Origin: Alteraquisediminimonas sediminicola
GTDB taxonomy: Bacteria > Pseudomonadota > Alphaproteobacteria > Sphingomonadales > Sphingomonadaceae
Length of the DNA: 64,000 bases
NCBI RefSeq assembly: GCF_019740335.1
Contig: NZ_JAHXZS010000002.1
Location: 124,001 to 188,000, forward strand
Direction: 5' to 3'
How positions within the stretch are numbered: position 1 is the first letter of the stretch; every line of letters starts with the position of its first letter. Under the pieces are notes generated by a model, which was given only the letters and a program-made list of their open reading frames with translations, made no database searches and was not told the DNA's origin. Positions 1 to 9,440 of this stretch are shown here, one piece after another. Made by a program: the position numbers and the translations under genes.

Positions 1-928
1 TGTTGAACTTGCGCAGCGCATCGCGCGTCGCCTGCACCAATGCGTGCTCATGCGCGCCAATCTTGGCAAGGCCGATCGCATCGACATAATCGATCGCGGC
101 ATGCAGCCCAATCACCTCGGCAATCGCCGGGGTGCCTGCCTCAAACCGCGCGGGCGGCGGGGCATAGGTCGTTTTTTCAAACGTCACCCGGTCGATCATC
201 GCGCCACCACCCTGATAGGGCGGCATTTGATCGAGCAAGTCACCCTTGCCCCACAATACGCCAATGCCGGTCGGGCCATATAATTTATGGCCGGAAAACA
301 CATAGAAATCGCAATCCAGCGCCTGCACATCCACCGCCAGACGCGGCACGGCCTGACAGCCATCGAGCAGGATCTTCGCCCCGACTTTATGCGCCATCCG
401 CACCGCGCGCGGCACATCCAGCACCGACCCCAGCACATTCGACACATGGGCCAAAGCGACCAATTTATGGGCAGGCGTCAGCATGGCTTCGGCGGCATCA
501 AGGTCGATCCGGCCATCCGCCGTCAGCGGACAGACATCGATCTCCACCCCGATCCGATCACGCAACAACTGCCACGGGACAATATTGCTGTGATGCTCCA
601 ACTGGCTGAACAGGATGCGATCGCCCTTTTGCAGCAGCGACCCAAAGCTATGGGCGACGAGATTGATCGCCTCGGTCGCGCCGCGCACGAACACGATCTC
701 ATTTTCGGACGGCGCGTTGATAAACTGCGCCACCCGCCGCCGCGCGGCTTCAAACGCCATCGTCATATTTGCCGAGCGGGCATAAACGCCGCGATGCACC
801 GTCGCATAATCGCGGCCCAGCGCATTGACCATCGCATCGATCACCGCCTGCGGCTTTTGCGCCGTGGCCCCAGTGTCGAGATAATGCCAGCCCCCCGCCA
901 AACCGGGGAAATCAGCGCGAAACGTCAC
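1..928 (-). CDS. sufS: Cysteine desulfurase SufS, truncated by window edge
   Basis: PLP-dependent cysteine desulfurase that supplies sulfur to the SufBCD Fe-S scaffold in the cytoplasm. The first 309 codons are present. The aminotransferase class V fold is recognisable from LDTGATAQKP near residue 18, RGATEAINLVA near 82, the PLP-pocket LLDGCQAVP near 188, and the Schiff-base lysine in SGHKLYGPTG (about K215). The catalytic cysteine loop lies beyond the left edge, so catalytic competence cannot be judged. I start it at a GTG that overlaps the sufD stop as GTGA, the same arrangement as the sufC/sufD junction; no better ATG exists nearby. Fifth gene of the minus-strand suf operon. Confidence 0.93.
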   Translation of the reverse strand, partial: MTFRADFPGLAGGWHYLDTGATAQKPQAVIDAMVNALGRDYATVHRGVYARSANMTMAFEAARRRVAQFINAPSENEIVFVRGATEAINLVAHSFGSLLQKGDRILFSQLEHHSNIVPWQLLRDRIGVEIDVCPLTADGRIDLDAAEAMLTPAHKLVALAHVSNVLGSVLDVPRAVRMAHKVGAKILLDGCQAVPRLAVDVQALDCDFYVFSGHKLYGPTGIGVLWGKGDLLDQMPPYQGGGAMIDRVTFEKTTYAPPPARFEAGTPAIAEVIGLHAAIDYVDAIGLAKIGAHEHALVQATRDALRKFN

Positions 929-1662
929 ACCAATTCTCCCAATTTCGCGAGTGCCGCCGCCTGCAATTCTTCTTCTGCCTCGGCGCCATCGAACACGCCC
1001 GCGACAAAGGCCTGCAACATCAGTCGCTTTGCATCCGCAGGCGTCAGGCCGCGCGATTCCAGATAGAACAGGCCCATCGCATCCAATTCGCCAATCGCCG
1101 CGCCATGGGCGCATTTCACGTCATCGGCGTAAATTTCGAGTTCCGGCTTGGCATTGGCAGTGGCGGCACGGCCCAGCAGCATCGCCTTGAACGACTGCAC
1201 GCTGTCGGTGTGTTGCGCCCCACGCGCGACCGCGACCTTGCCCAAATAGGTGCCGGTCGCCTTGTCGGCCATCACAGCGCGGATAGTCTGACGACTGGTC
1301 GCGCCCGGCTCCACATGATTGACGGTCGTCACGATTTCGAGAATCTGGTCGTCATTGCCGAGAATGACGCCGCCAAGATTGAAATCCGCCCCTTCATGCA
1401 AGATGACATCAAGCTCGATCCGGCCATAGGCCCCGCCCAAGGCCAGCACATGAAAATCGAACTTCGCCCCCTTATCGAGGTTGATCGCAAACTGCCGGAT
1501 TTCGGTCGCGCCTTGAGCGGCATCGACAATCAGATGACGCGCCGCCGTATCACCCGCCGCGACATTGATCCGCTCCGGGGCTGCCAGCGGCCAGAGACGG
1601 GCCACCGCGTCGATATCGGCATAGCGCCATGCCTCATCCCGGCGGGTGGGAAGTGTCGTCAC
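925..1662 (-). CDS. sufD: Fe-S cluster assembly protein SufD
   Basis: SufB paralogue that forms the SufBC2D scaffold complex. At 245 residues it is the short form usual in alphaproteobacteria, lacking much of the N-terminal helical part of the roughly 420-residue enterobacterial SufD. The beta-helix core is seen in the ALGGAYGRIELDVILHEGADF stretch and in ADDVKCAHGAAIGELD (the conserved C/H of SufD), followed by FYLESRGLTPADAKRLMLQAF, the standard SufB/D C-terminal helix. Start is GTG overlapping the sufC stop (GTGA), implying translational coupling. It sits between sufC and sufS. Confidence 0.93.
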   Translation of the reverse strand: MTTLPTRRDEAWRYADIDAVARLWPLAAPERINVAAGDTAARHLIVDAAQGATEIRQFAINLDKGAKFDFHVLALGGAYGRIELDVILHEGADFNLGGVILGNDDQILEIVTTVNHVEPGATSRQTIRAVMADKATGTYLGKVAVARGAQHTDSVQSFKAMLLGRAATANAKPELEIYADDVKCAHGAAIGELDAMGLFYLESRGLTPADAKRLMLQAFVAGVFDGAEAEEELQAAALAKLGELV

Positions 1663-2402
1663 GCCGCGATCTCCGCATAGCCCTCGCGTTCGAGCTCCAG
1701 CGCCAGTTCCGGCCCGCCCGATTTCACGATCCGCCCTGCCGCCAGCACATGGACAAAATCCGGCTGCACATAATCGAGCAGGCGCTGATAATGGGTGATC
1801 AACAACACGGCCTTGTCCGGCTTGCGCATCACGCGGTTGATGCCCTCGCCGACCACGCGCAGCGCATCGATGTCGAGGCCGCTATCGGTTTCATCGAGGA
1901 TCGCGAGCTTGGGATCGAGAATGCCCATCTGGACCATCTCGTTGCGCTTTTTCTCGCCACCCGAAAAGCCGACGTTCACCGGGCGCTTGAGCATGTCCAT
2001 ATTCATGCCCATCGCATCCGCCTGAGCGCGGGCGACCTTCAGGAACTCGCCCCCCGATAACGGCGCTTCGCCCCGCAATTTGCGCTGGGCGTTCAACGCC
2101 TCGCGCAGGAATTGCACGTTCGATACGCCCGGAATTTCGACCGGATATTGGAAACCGAGGAACAGGCCAGCGGCGGCGCGTTCATGCGGCGCGAGCGTGA
2201 GCAGATCCTGCCCGTCAAACTCCACCGCGCCGCTCGTCACCTCATAGCCGGGCCGTCCGCCGAGCGTATAGGTCAGGGTCGATTTACCCGCGCCATTCGG
2301 CCCCATGATCGCATGAATTTCACCCGCATTGATCTTGAGCGACAAGCCCTTGAGGATTTCCTTGTCGCCAATCGCGGTGTGGAGGTTGTTGATATTCAGC
2401 AT
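1659..2402 (-). CDS. sufC: Fe-S cluster assembly ATPase SufC
   Basis: ABC-type ATPase of the SufBC2D complex, 247 residues, cytoplasmic, without membrane domain. Walker A GPNGAGKST at residues 34-42, signature FSGGEKKR, Walker B LAILDETDSGLD and the H-loop in LLITHYQR are all intact; the ETDSGLD form is diagnostic for SufC. The reading frame stays open upstream into sufB, but the start is the ATG of MLNINNLHTAIG, one base after the sufB stop. That near-zero spacing and the overlap with sufD argue for one coupled transcript. Confidence 0.95.
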   Translation of the reverse strand: MLNINNLHTAIGDKEILKGLSLKINAGEIHAIMGPNGAGKSTLTYTLGGRPGYEVTSGAVEFDGQDLLTLAPHERAAAGLFLGFQYPVEIPGVSNVQFLREALNAQRKLRGEAPLSGGEFLKVARAQADAMGMNMDMLKRPVNVGFSGGEKKRNEMVQMGILDPKLAILDETDSGLDIDALRVVGEGINRVMRKPDKAVLLITHYQRLLDYVQPDFVHVLAAGRIVKSGGPELALELEREGYAEIAA

Positions 2403-2403
2403 T

Positions 2404-3885
<1,482 letters not shown>

Positions 3886-3895
3886 GCGTTATTCC

Positions 3896-4357
3896 TCACA
3901 ACACTTCTGGCCGCGTAAAATGCCGATCCACCAGTTGCGTCAACGGCACATTGGCAAGCGCGCCGCGCACGGCATCATTCACCTGCGGCCAATGCTGCTG
4001 CACCCGGCAGGCACCTTCAAGGCTGCAATCATGCTTGCCGCTGTCAACACAGGGCGTCATCGCGATCGGGCCTTCGACCGCTTCGATAATATCCGCAAGC
4101 GTCACCGCCGCAGGCGGACGGGCGAGCCGAAACCCACCGCCCGCGCCACGCACCGACGACAATAATCCCGCCGCCGAGAGCTTGCTCACCAATTTTTGCA
4201 CGGTCGGCAACGGAATGCCGGTTTCATCGGCCAATTGCGCCGCGTTGATCCGCTTGCGCTTCTCACCCGTCAACGGGTCCACCCCTGCCCCGCCGCAATG
4301 GCGCGCAGCCGCGGACATCATCACCACGGCATAATCAGCAAGGGAAGAAAGACGCAT
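3896..4357 (-). CDS. Rrf2-family SUF system regulator
   Basis: Helix-turn-helix transcription factor of 153 residues of the Rrf2/IscR group that heads suf operons in alphaproteobacteria. The N-terminal winged helix (MRLSSLADYAVVMMS, then AAQLADETGIPLPTVQKLVSKL at about 39-60) and the dimer helix are clear. Three cysteines, in TPC, HDC and GAC near residues 105-121, match the cluster-binding loop of IscR-like proteins. It lies directly upstream of sufB in the same orientation. By analogy it senses cluster supply and autoregulates the operon; I did not find a convincing operator in the 67-base leader. Confidence 0.9.
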   Translation of the reverse strand: MRLSSLADYAVVMMSAAARHCGGAGVDPLTGEKRKRINAAQLADETGIPLPTVQKLVSKLSAAGLLSSVRGAGGGFRLARPPAAVTLADIIEAVEGPIAMTPCVDSGKHDCSLEGACRVQQHWPQVNDAVRGALANVPLTQLVDRHFTRPEVL

Positions 4358-4424
4358 GGCGACCGGCGAATCCTAAATCAGACAAAATTGATCCGGTTTG
4401 TTATCGCATCCCTAGCGTCGCAAA

Positions 4425-5261
4425 TCAAGCATAAGGGACAATTTCCTGGAAATTCGCCAATGTCAGCGCCTCGCGCGTGATCGGGCTGCCACGGGTCATC
4501 AACCCGCGCGGCGTGCGCCCGGTGAATGCGCGTAACTCCCTGATCATATGCGATTGATCGGCATAATGGCTGACCGCTTCGGCGGGGGGACGGCCTTGAT
4601 TGGCGAGCATCGCCGATGCTGTCCTGAGCGCCCCATATTTGCGCGACAATAATTTGGGCGGCCCACCGAAATATTGGCTGGCGATCCGCATCACCTGCCG
4701 CGACGACAAATCGCAACGCGCATATAGCGCATCGACATCCGGGAACAGATCCGCGCTCAGCCACGACCGGATCACGCCCAGCAATTGGCGATGGCTGGGC
4801 GGCAACGGCTTCAGCCGGGGCAATAGCAACGCATCCAACCCATCCGCCAATGCCCGCATGTCGCTGGTCGCGCGCACGACCTCGGCCATCTCGTCTGCCA
4901 AACCACCAAGGACAATCTGCATATCGACGGCGCGATCCGAAAAGGCGAAGGCATGCTCCCCCAACAACTGCCCCCAGGCTTCCGGATTGATCGGGATGCC
5001 GATACATTCGACGGGCCCCGACACGCGCATGCGCGGACTGGTCGTCAACGGCCCCGTACACAGCAAGGGCGTGGTGACATATCGCCGCCCGTTCGGCCAT
5101 TCGACATAGCCATCGCCGCCTTCAATAAAAAACCATAGATTGCCGGTATCCACCCGCAAATATTCCTCATTGACGCTATAATCCTGCCGCAGCCGGTAAT
5201 AAAAGGGGATCGCCGGACGCAAGGCCGGATGCGCCCCGATGACTTCGAACAGCTTTGGCAT
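4425..5261 (-). CDS. AraC-family transcriptional regulator (second of tandem pair)
   Basis: 278-residue regulator. The C-terminal third is an AraC-type double helix-turn-helix: CDLSSRQVMRIASQYFGG for the first and YADQSHMIRELRAFTGRTP for the second, the usual family signature. The N-terminal 150 residues are cupin-like (FFIEGGDGYVEWPNGRRYV) and presumably bind an effector; its identity is unknown. Its ATG overlaps the stop of the upstream gene by one base (TGATG), so the two are translated together. The two proteins align along their whole length and look like a tandem duplication. Confidence 0.85.
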   Translation of the reverse strand: MPKLFEVIGAHPALRPAIPFYYRLRQDYSVNEEYLRVDTGNLWFFIEGGDGYVEWPNGRRYVTTPLLCTGPLTTSPRMRVSGPVECIGIPINPEAWGQLLGEHAFAFSDRAVDMQIVLGGLADEMAEVVRATSDMRALADGLDALLLPRLKPLPPSHRQLLGVIRSWLSADLFPDVDALYARCDLSSRQVMRIASQYFGGPPKLLSRKYGALRTASAMLANQGRPPAEAVSHYADQSHMIRELRAFTGRTPRGLMTRGSPITREALTLANFQEIVPYA

Positions 5262-6103
5262 CAGCTATCGGACGATAGCGAAGAAACCTTACCCGCCAGC
5301 GCCGCACGACCAAAGGTCAATCGGCTCAACCGCTCTTCTTCATCCTTGATGCCGCCGGGGGTAATGCCGGTGAACTCCTTCACCTCGCGAATGAAATGCG
5401 ATTGGTCATAATAGGCATCCGCCGCCAGCAATTCGCCCATTTCATCGCCCCGCGCCAGCGCATTGGCCGCCCGCAACGCCCGATATTTGCGCACCAACAG
5501 CCCCGGCGTCGCGCCATAGAGCTGCTTGGTCAGCTTTTCGATCTGGCGGCGAGTCAGGCCGGTATCCGCGATCAGATCCGCCAACACGGGTTGAAGGCTG
5601 GAAATCAGCCAGCGATCGACCGCTCGCGTAAACCATAATGGCACCTGATCCGCCCGATGGCGCAATGTCCGCGCAAAGGATGTACCAATTTCGACCATCG
5701 CATCCAGATCGTCGGTCGCCGCCAGCGCACGGTGAACATCCAGCACAGTCGGACCAAGCAAGCTCGTCGCATCGATCATCTTGTTGGTCAGCGACACCGC
5801 CTCAACGCCCGTCAGCGCCCCCCATCCCGCCGCCAGCAATCCCAAGCCAAAGGCGCGCACCGGCCCCTTGGCGACAATGCGCGAAGCGACCGTGCGTGGG
5901 CCAAGCAGGCTGCACGGCGTAAAAGGGTAATGATTGCCATCGGGGAATTCCATATGGCCCTCACCGGCCAGCACAAATCGGAACTGCGCGACATCCGCAC
6001 GTTCCAATTCGTTCAATTCTGCGTCGTCCGCCCGGAAATAATAGAATGCCGTCAGAAATTCCGACAGATCAGGCGGCGGTGGAACATAATCCAACGAAAA
6101 CAC
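5261..6103 (-). CDS. AraC-family transcriptional regulator (first of tandem pair)
   Basis: Paralogue of the following gene. Sensor domain with FVLAGEGHMEFPDGNHYPF, and C-terminal AraC domain with TGLTRRQIEKLTKQLYG and YYDQSHFIREVKEFTGITPGG. The frame is open for another 53 codons upstream, but the extension reads like noncoding sequence. The GTG beginning VFSLDYVPPPPDLSEF at 6103 gives 280 residues, matching the 278 of its neighbour, so I choose it. No target can be inferred; tspO is divergent some 500 bases away. Confidence 0.8.
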   Translation of the reverse strand: MFSLDYVPPPPDLSEFLTAFYYFRADDAELNELERADVAQFRFVLAGEGHMEFPDGNHYPFTPCSLLGPRTVASRIVAKGPVRAFGLGLLAAGWGALTGVEAVSLTNKMIDATSLLGPTVLDVHRALAATDDLDAMVEIGTSFARTLRHRADQVPLWFTRAVDRWLISSLQPVLADLIADTGLTRRQIEKLTKQLYGATPGLLVRKYRALRAANALARGDEMGELLAADAYYDQSHFIREVKEFTGITPGGIKDEEERLSRLTFGRAALAGKVSSLSSDS

Positions 6104-6624
6104 GTTTGTGCACCCCAAGCCATACGTCCAAGCGCCAGATTGCGATCCATATAAACCGCTAAGTCTGATGCCGAATTTTTGGGCAAATATTATGCAACGC
6201 CGCCATTCACGCACACAGATATACTTGCCATACATGCCTTGGACGGGAGGTTGCGTAAACAAATTTTTAAAAAAAGTGGCCCAGCCAGCGTGCCAGCCGA
6301 GCCACAGGAAAAAGGATTTCGCTCGGAAATCCCTTCGGGTCGCAATGACGGCTTAAACTAGTCGCCTTTCGTCCGTATTGGATGATTTTGCATTTTTAGA
6401 ATAAATTCGACACATGAATGGCAATAAATGCCGCTAAAACTGTCGCGAAACCAGCCCGCGCCTCCCCCGCCCCTGCGTCGCAGTTACCCGCTTTTTGTCG
6501 TCCAATCAAAATGCTACGCATTGCCAAGCGTCGATCTGTCGGTAGGATCAGGCTGGTTAATAGATTCGGCACGATGTTTGGCACACGCCCCAACGTCCGC
6601 CTGTTTGAGGAGTACACAGTCGGC
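6104..6624. other. Intergenic region between araC pair and tspO
   Basis: About 520 bases with no convincing gene. It holds the promoters of the leftward regulators and of tspO. The stretch 6240-6420 is visibly more AT-rich than its surroundings. Open frames run through it in both directions, but they are only upstream extensions of the flanking genes and lack family resemblance. Confidence 0.5.
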
Positions 6625-7179
6625 ATGAGTGGAATCGCCTCGCTATCGCAATTGCGCATGTCGTTTGTCCGCTGGGCGCTGTTTACCGTCCCCAGCATCC
6701 TGCTGCTCGGGATCGCCTCCGGCAGGCTGGCGAATTCTGGCGAACAGAACCGCTGGTATGCAGCCTTGGTCCAACCCGACATGACCCCGCCCGGCTGGTT
6801 TATCGGGGCGACTTGGACCGTGTTATACATCCTGATGGGCATATCGCTCGCGATGATCCTGAATGCCCGTGGTGCGCGCGGACGCGGCTTGGCGCTCAGC
6901 CTGTTCACGTTGCAATTGCTCGCCAACCTCGCATGGTCGCCGATCTTTTTTGCTGCCCATGAAATGACGTTCTCGGTCTATTGGCTGGGGCTGATCGGCG
7001 TACTGGCACTGGCCACCACCTTCGCCTTTGGCCGGATCAGGTCGGTCGCTGCGTGGCTTTTGGTCCCTTATCTCGCATGGCTATGCGTGGCGGGCAGCCT
7101 GAATTATCAGCTCGACAAGCTCAATCCCGATGCTGAAATCCTTGCGCCCGGCGAATTCAGCACCCAAATAGACATGTAG
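6625..7179 (+). CDS. tspO: TspO/MBR family membrane protein
   Basis: Small inner-membrane protein of the TspO / peripheral benzodiazepine receptor family, 184 residues with five predicted hydrophobic helices. Family hallmarks: WYAALVQPDMTPPGWFIGATWTVLY in the first loop and second helix (the porphyrin-binding loop with PPGW), the NLAWSPIFFA motif in helix 3, and LNYQLDKLNP near the end. TspO binds tetrapyrroles and affects porphyrin or pigment metabolism in alphaproteobacteria. The start ATG is preceded by TGAGGAG; an upstream in-frame extension to 6418 has no family match. Confidence 0.88.
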   Translation: MSGIASLSQLRMSFVRWALFTVPSILLLGIASGRLANSGEQNRWYAALVQPDMTPPGWFIGATWTVLYILMGISLAMILNARGARGRGLALSLFTLQLLANLAWSPIFFAAHEMTFSVYWLGLIGVLALATTFAFGRIRSVAAWLLVPYLAWLCVAGSLNYQLDKLNPDAEILAPGEFSTQIDM

Positions 7180-7241
7180 TTATCGCCACCTTCTTCAAGG
7201 GTCGGCCATATCTTAAACACACTTTATCGAAAGGCCGCTTC

Positions 7242-7502
7242 ATGCAGTCCGAAAACAAGTTCCTCGAAGATCTGTCCAAAATGATCAACGGCGCGGCAGG
7301 CACGATTGCCGGCATGGGGCGCGAGGCCGAAACCAACATGCGCGAAAAAATGCGCGAATGGCTGGGCGGGCTGGACATGGTCAGCCGCGACGAATTCGAA
7401 GCGACAAAAGCCATCGCGCTGGCCGCCCGTGAAGAGGTCGATGCGCTGAAAGAGCGCATTACCGCGCTTGAAGCTGCGAGTAAAAAGACGCCCAAGGCCT
7501 GA
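7242..7502 (+). CDS. ubiK: UbiK-family accessory factor (BMFP domain)
   Basis: 86-residue alpha-helical protein of the BMFP/YqiC group. In enterobacteria UbiK is an accessory factor of ubiquinone biosynthesis that binds lipids and UbiJ. The layout is typical: amphipathic N-terminal helix (KFLEDLSKMINGAAGTIAGM), central MVSRDEFEATKAIA, and a C-terminal coiled coil (EEVDALKERITALEAA) ending in a lysine-rich tail. GAAAGG precedes the ATG. Whether it serves ubiquinone synthesis here is inference from the family. Confidence 0.85.
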   Translation: MQSENKFLEDLSKMINGAAGTIAGMGREAETNMREKMREWLGGLDMVSRDEFEATKAIALAAREEVDALKERITALEAASKKTPKA

Positions 7503-7510
7503 CGCAAACC

Positions 7511-7550
7511 GCTGGCGACCGTTTTTTCCACAAAAAAGCGGGTCGCCAGC
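7511..7550. repeat. Long stem-loop between ubiK and ybjN-like gene
   Basis: Perfect 10-base arms (GCTGGCGACC at 7511-7520 and its complement at 7541-7550) enclose a second pairing of T6 (7522-7527) with A6 (7532-7537) around a CCAC loop, giving an almost continuous hairpin. There is no T-tract beyond either outer arm, so it is not a classic terminator, although the T6 could end transcripts on one strand. It may separate the two genes or stabilise an mRNA end. Confidence 0.55.
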
Positions 7551-7597
7551 CGGGTTGGGCCTTGTAAAAATCACCGAGTTGTGAGCAGGCTCCCCAC

Positions 7598-8107
7598 ATG
7601 ATGAGCGACGAGTTCGAGGTTTCCCGCGAGACGGGACGTCCAATCGACGCCCTTGATCAATGTTTCGCCGCCTTTGGTTGGCAGGTCCAGCGACAAGGCG
7701 ATGACGAGATTATTGCCTCTGTGCAGGGCAGTTGGACGAATTACGAAATGCGCGCGGTCTGCCGGGATGACGACCGGGCACTGCAATTCCTGTGTTTTCC
7801 TGACATTCGTATCAATTCCGACCAATATCCTGTCGTCCATGAAACCATCAGCCTAGTGAATGAACAGCTCTGGGTCGGCCATTTCGAACTCTGGCATGCG
7901 ACCGGGCTGATCGTCTATCGCCACGCTCTGATCCTCGAACCCGCGGAAGAAATGGGCATGTCGATCGAACAGGCCGAAACGGTGATCGAAACCGCGCTGG
8001 AAGAATGCGAGCGATTCTATCCCGTGTTCCAATTCGTTTTATGGGGCGGCAAAACACCCCAAGAGGCCATCGCCGCCTCGATGATTGAAACCGCCGGAGA
8101 GGCTTGA
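7598..8107 (+). CDS. YbjN domain-containing protein
   Basis: 169-residue cytoplasmic protein of the YbjN family, which has a type III secretion chaperone-like fold and pleiotropic stress phenotypes in Escherichia coli; its molecular role is unsettled. Recognisable are FAAFGWQVQRQGDDEIIASVQGSW near the N terminus, the acidic helix around VVHETISLVNEQLWVGHFELW, and the C-terminal segment ESCERFYPVFQF-like (here EECERFYPVFQFVLW) followed by GGKTPQEAIAASM. Two adjacent ATGs are possible starts. Located just upstream of proC, a conserved order in sphingomonads as far as I recall. Confidence 0.82.
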   Translation: MMSDEFEVSRETGRPIDALDQCFAAFGWQVQRQGDDEIIASVQGSWTNYEMRAVCRDDDRALQFLCFPDIRINSDQYPVVHETISLVNEQLWVGHFELWHATGLIVYRHALILEPAEEMGMSIEQAETVIETALEECERFYPVFQFVLWGGKTPQEAIAASMIETAGEA

Positions 8108-8150
8108 GGGCCAAGGCATCATTGCCAATTTATAGGGACTTCGAATTCAG

Positions 8151-8960
8151 ATGAGCGATTTCGGACAGGTGCTGCTGGTCGGTTGCGGCAATATGGGTGG
8201 CGCGATGGTGCGCGGCTGGATTGCCGATGGGGCCAAGCCCGCCGCGATTACCGCGATTGATCCCTTCGCCACCGCCCCTGCCCCCGGCGTCAATATCGTC
8301 CGCAGCGCCAGCGCACTGGCCGGCACCACGGCGGATATCATGCTGCTCGCGGTCAAGCCCCAGCAACTCGACGCCATCACCGATGATGTCGCGCCACTGG
8401 TAGGCCCACAAACGATCCTCCTGTCCATTCTCGCGGGCGTTGAAATCGACGCATTGCGCCGCCGCTTCCCCAATGCTGGCACGATCATCCGGATCATGCC
8501 GAACACCCCGGCTGCCATCGGCAAGGGCGTCATGGCGCTGTACGGCACTGACGATCCGGCCATTCAGGCACGTGCAGAGGCGCTGATGCGCCCGCTGGGC
8601 CTGGTCGAATGGATTTCGGCGGAAAGCCTGTTTGACGCGGTCACGGCGCTCTCCGGCTGTGGCCCGGCCTTTGTGTTCCGCTTCATCGATGCGATGGCGC
8701 GTGCAGGCACGGCCCTTGGCCTGCCCGCCGATCAGGCGACCCGCTTGGCACTGGCAACGGTCGAGGGTTCGGCCCTGCTCGCGATTGGTTCGGATGAAAC
8801 CCCCGGCCAGCTCGCGGAACGCGTTGCCAGCCCCGGCGGTTCAACGCGCGAGGGGCTGAACCGGCTCGATCAGAATAACGACCTGTTCCGCCTGATGGAA
8901 GAAACGCTCAACGCCTCCGCCCGCCGCAACGCCGAAATGGCCGCCGCCGCGCGCGGCTAA
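8151..8960 (+). CDS. proC: Pyrroline-5-carboxylate reductase
   Basis: Catalyses the last step of proline synthesis, NAD(P)H-dependent reduction of 1-pyrroline-5-carboxylate, in the cytoplasm. 269 residues, normal length. The N-terminal Rossmann motif is GCGNMGGAMVRGW (about 11-23); the dimerisation/active-site region shows ALSGCGPAFVFRFIDAM and the signature ASPGGSTREGLNRL. The gene stands 43 bases after the ybjN-like gene on the same strand and is followed by tRNA-Ser. Confidence 0.95.
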   Translation: MSDFGQVLLVGCGNMGGAMVRGWIADGAKPAAITAIDPFATAPAPGVNIVRSASALAGTTADIMLLAVKPQQLDAITDDVAPLVGPQTILLSILAGVEIDALRRRFPNAGTIIRIMPNTPAAIGKGVMALYGTDDPAIQARAEALMRPLGLVEWISAESLFDAVTALSGCGPAFVFRFIDAMARAGTALGLPADQATRLALATVEGSALLAIGSDETPGQLAERVASPGGSTREGLNRLDQNNDLFRLMEETLNASARRNAEMAAAARG

Positions 8961-9050
8961 GCCAATAAACTGACATCACGCTTTTTTGCGCAGCAATAGC
9001 TTGCGCCGCGCCCAAGTGCAGGATAGAGGACCGGCCTACCAGAGCAATGC

Positions 9051-9141
9051 GGAGCGGTGGCCGAGTGGTCGAAGGCGCTCGCCTGGAAAGTGAGTATACG
9101 TCAAAAGCGTATCGAGGGTTCGAATCCCTCCCGCTCCGCCA
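9051..9141 (+). tRNA. tRNA-Ser(GGA)
   Basis: Class II tRNA of 91 bases with encoded CCA. The acceptor arms GGAGCGG and CCGCTCC pair perfectly, the T-arm has GGTTCGAATCC, and the anticodon arm CTCGC-CTGGAAA-GTGAG gives anticodon GGA (reads UCC/UCU). The long variable arm (TATACG TCAAAAG CGTATC) is the expected serine-type hairpin. Discriminator base G fits tRNA-Ser. Confidence 0.95.
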
Positions 9142-9440
9142 CCGACCAGAAATCGGAATAAAACCGCCTCTGAATTACATTCAAACAGAGAAAAAATATC
9201 ATATATCCATATGATTATATTATATTTTATTCCAATATTCGAACTCTTGATCGTTTAATGCCGGCCAGTTGAGAAACCCAAATTTTGGTGACGACGCTAC
9301 ACGCTCAACATCAGCTTAAACCAAAGACACACATAAGTCCGTCACCGGGTACCGGGCGATGGCTCAGATCCTTGCTGATGCCCTCAAGCACATGTACCAA
9401 CAGCTAAGCGTTTCATCTACTGCAGGCGAAGATCGGATAG
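9142..9440. other. AT-rich spacer after tRNA-Ser
   Basis: Roughly 300 bases without a gene. The part 9185-9240 is strongly AT-rich compared with the rest of the window. This is the kind of site where integrating elements insert, but I see no integrase, no copy of the tRNA 3' end further along, and no direct repeat. Probably the promoter region of the transporter that follows. Confidence 0.5.
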
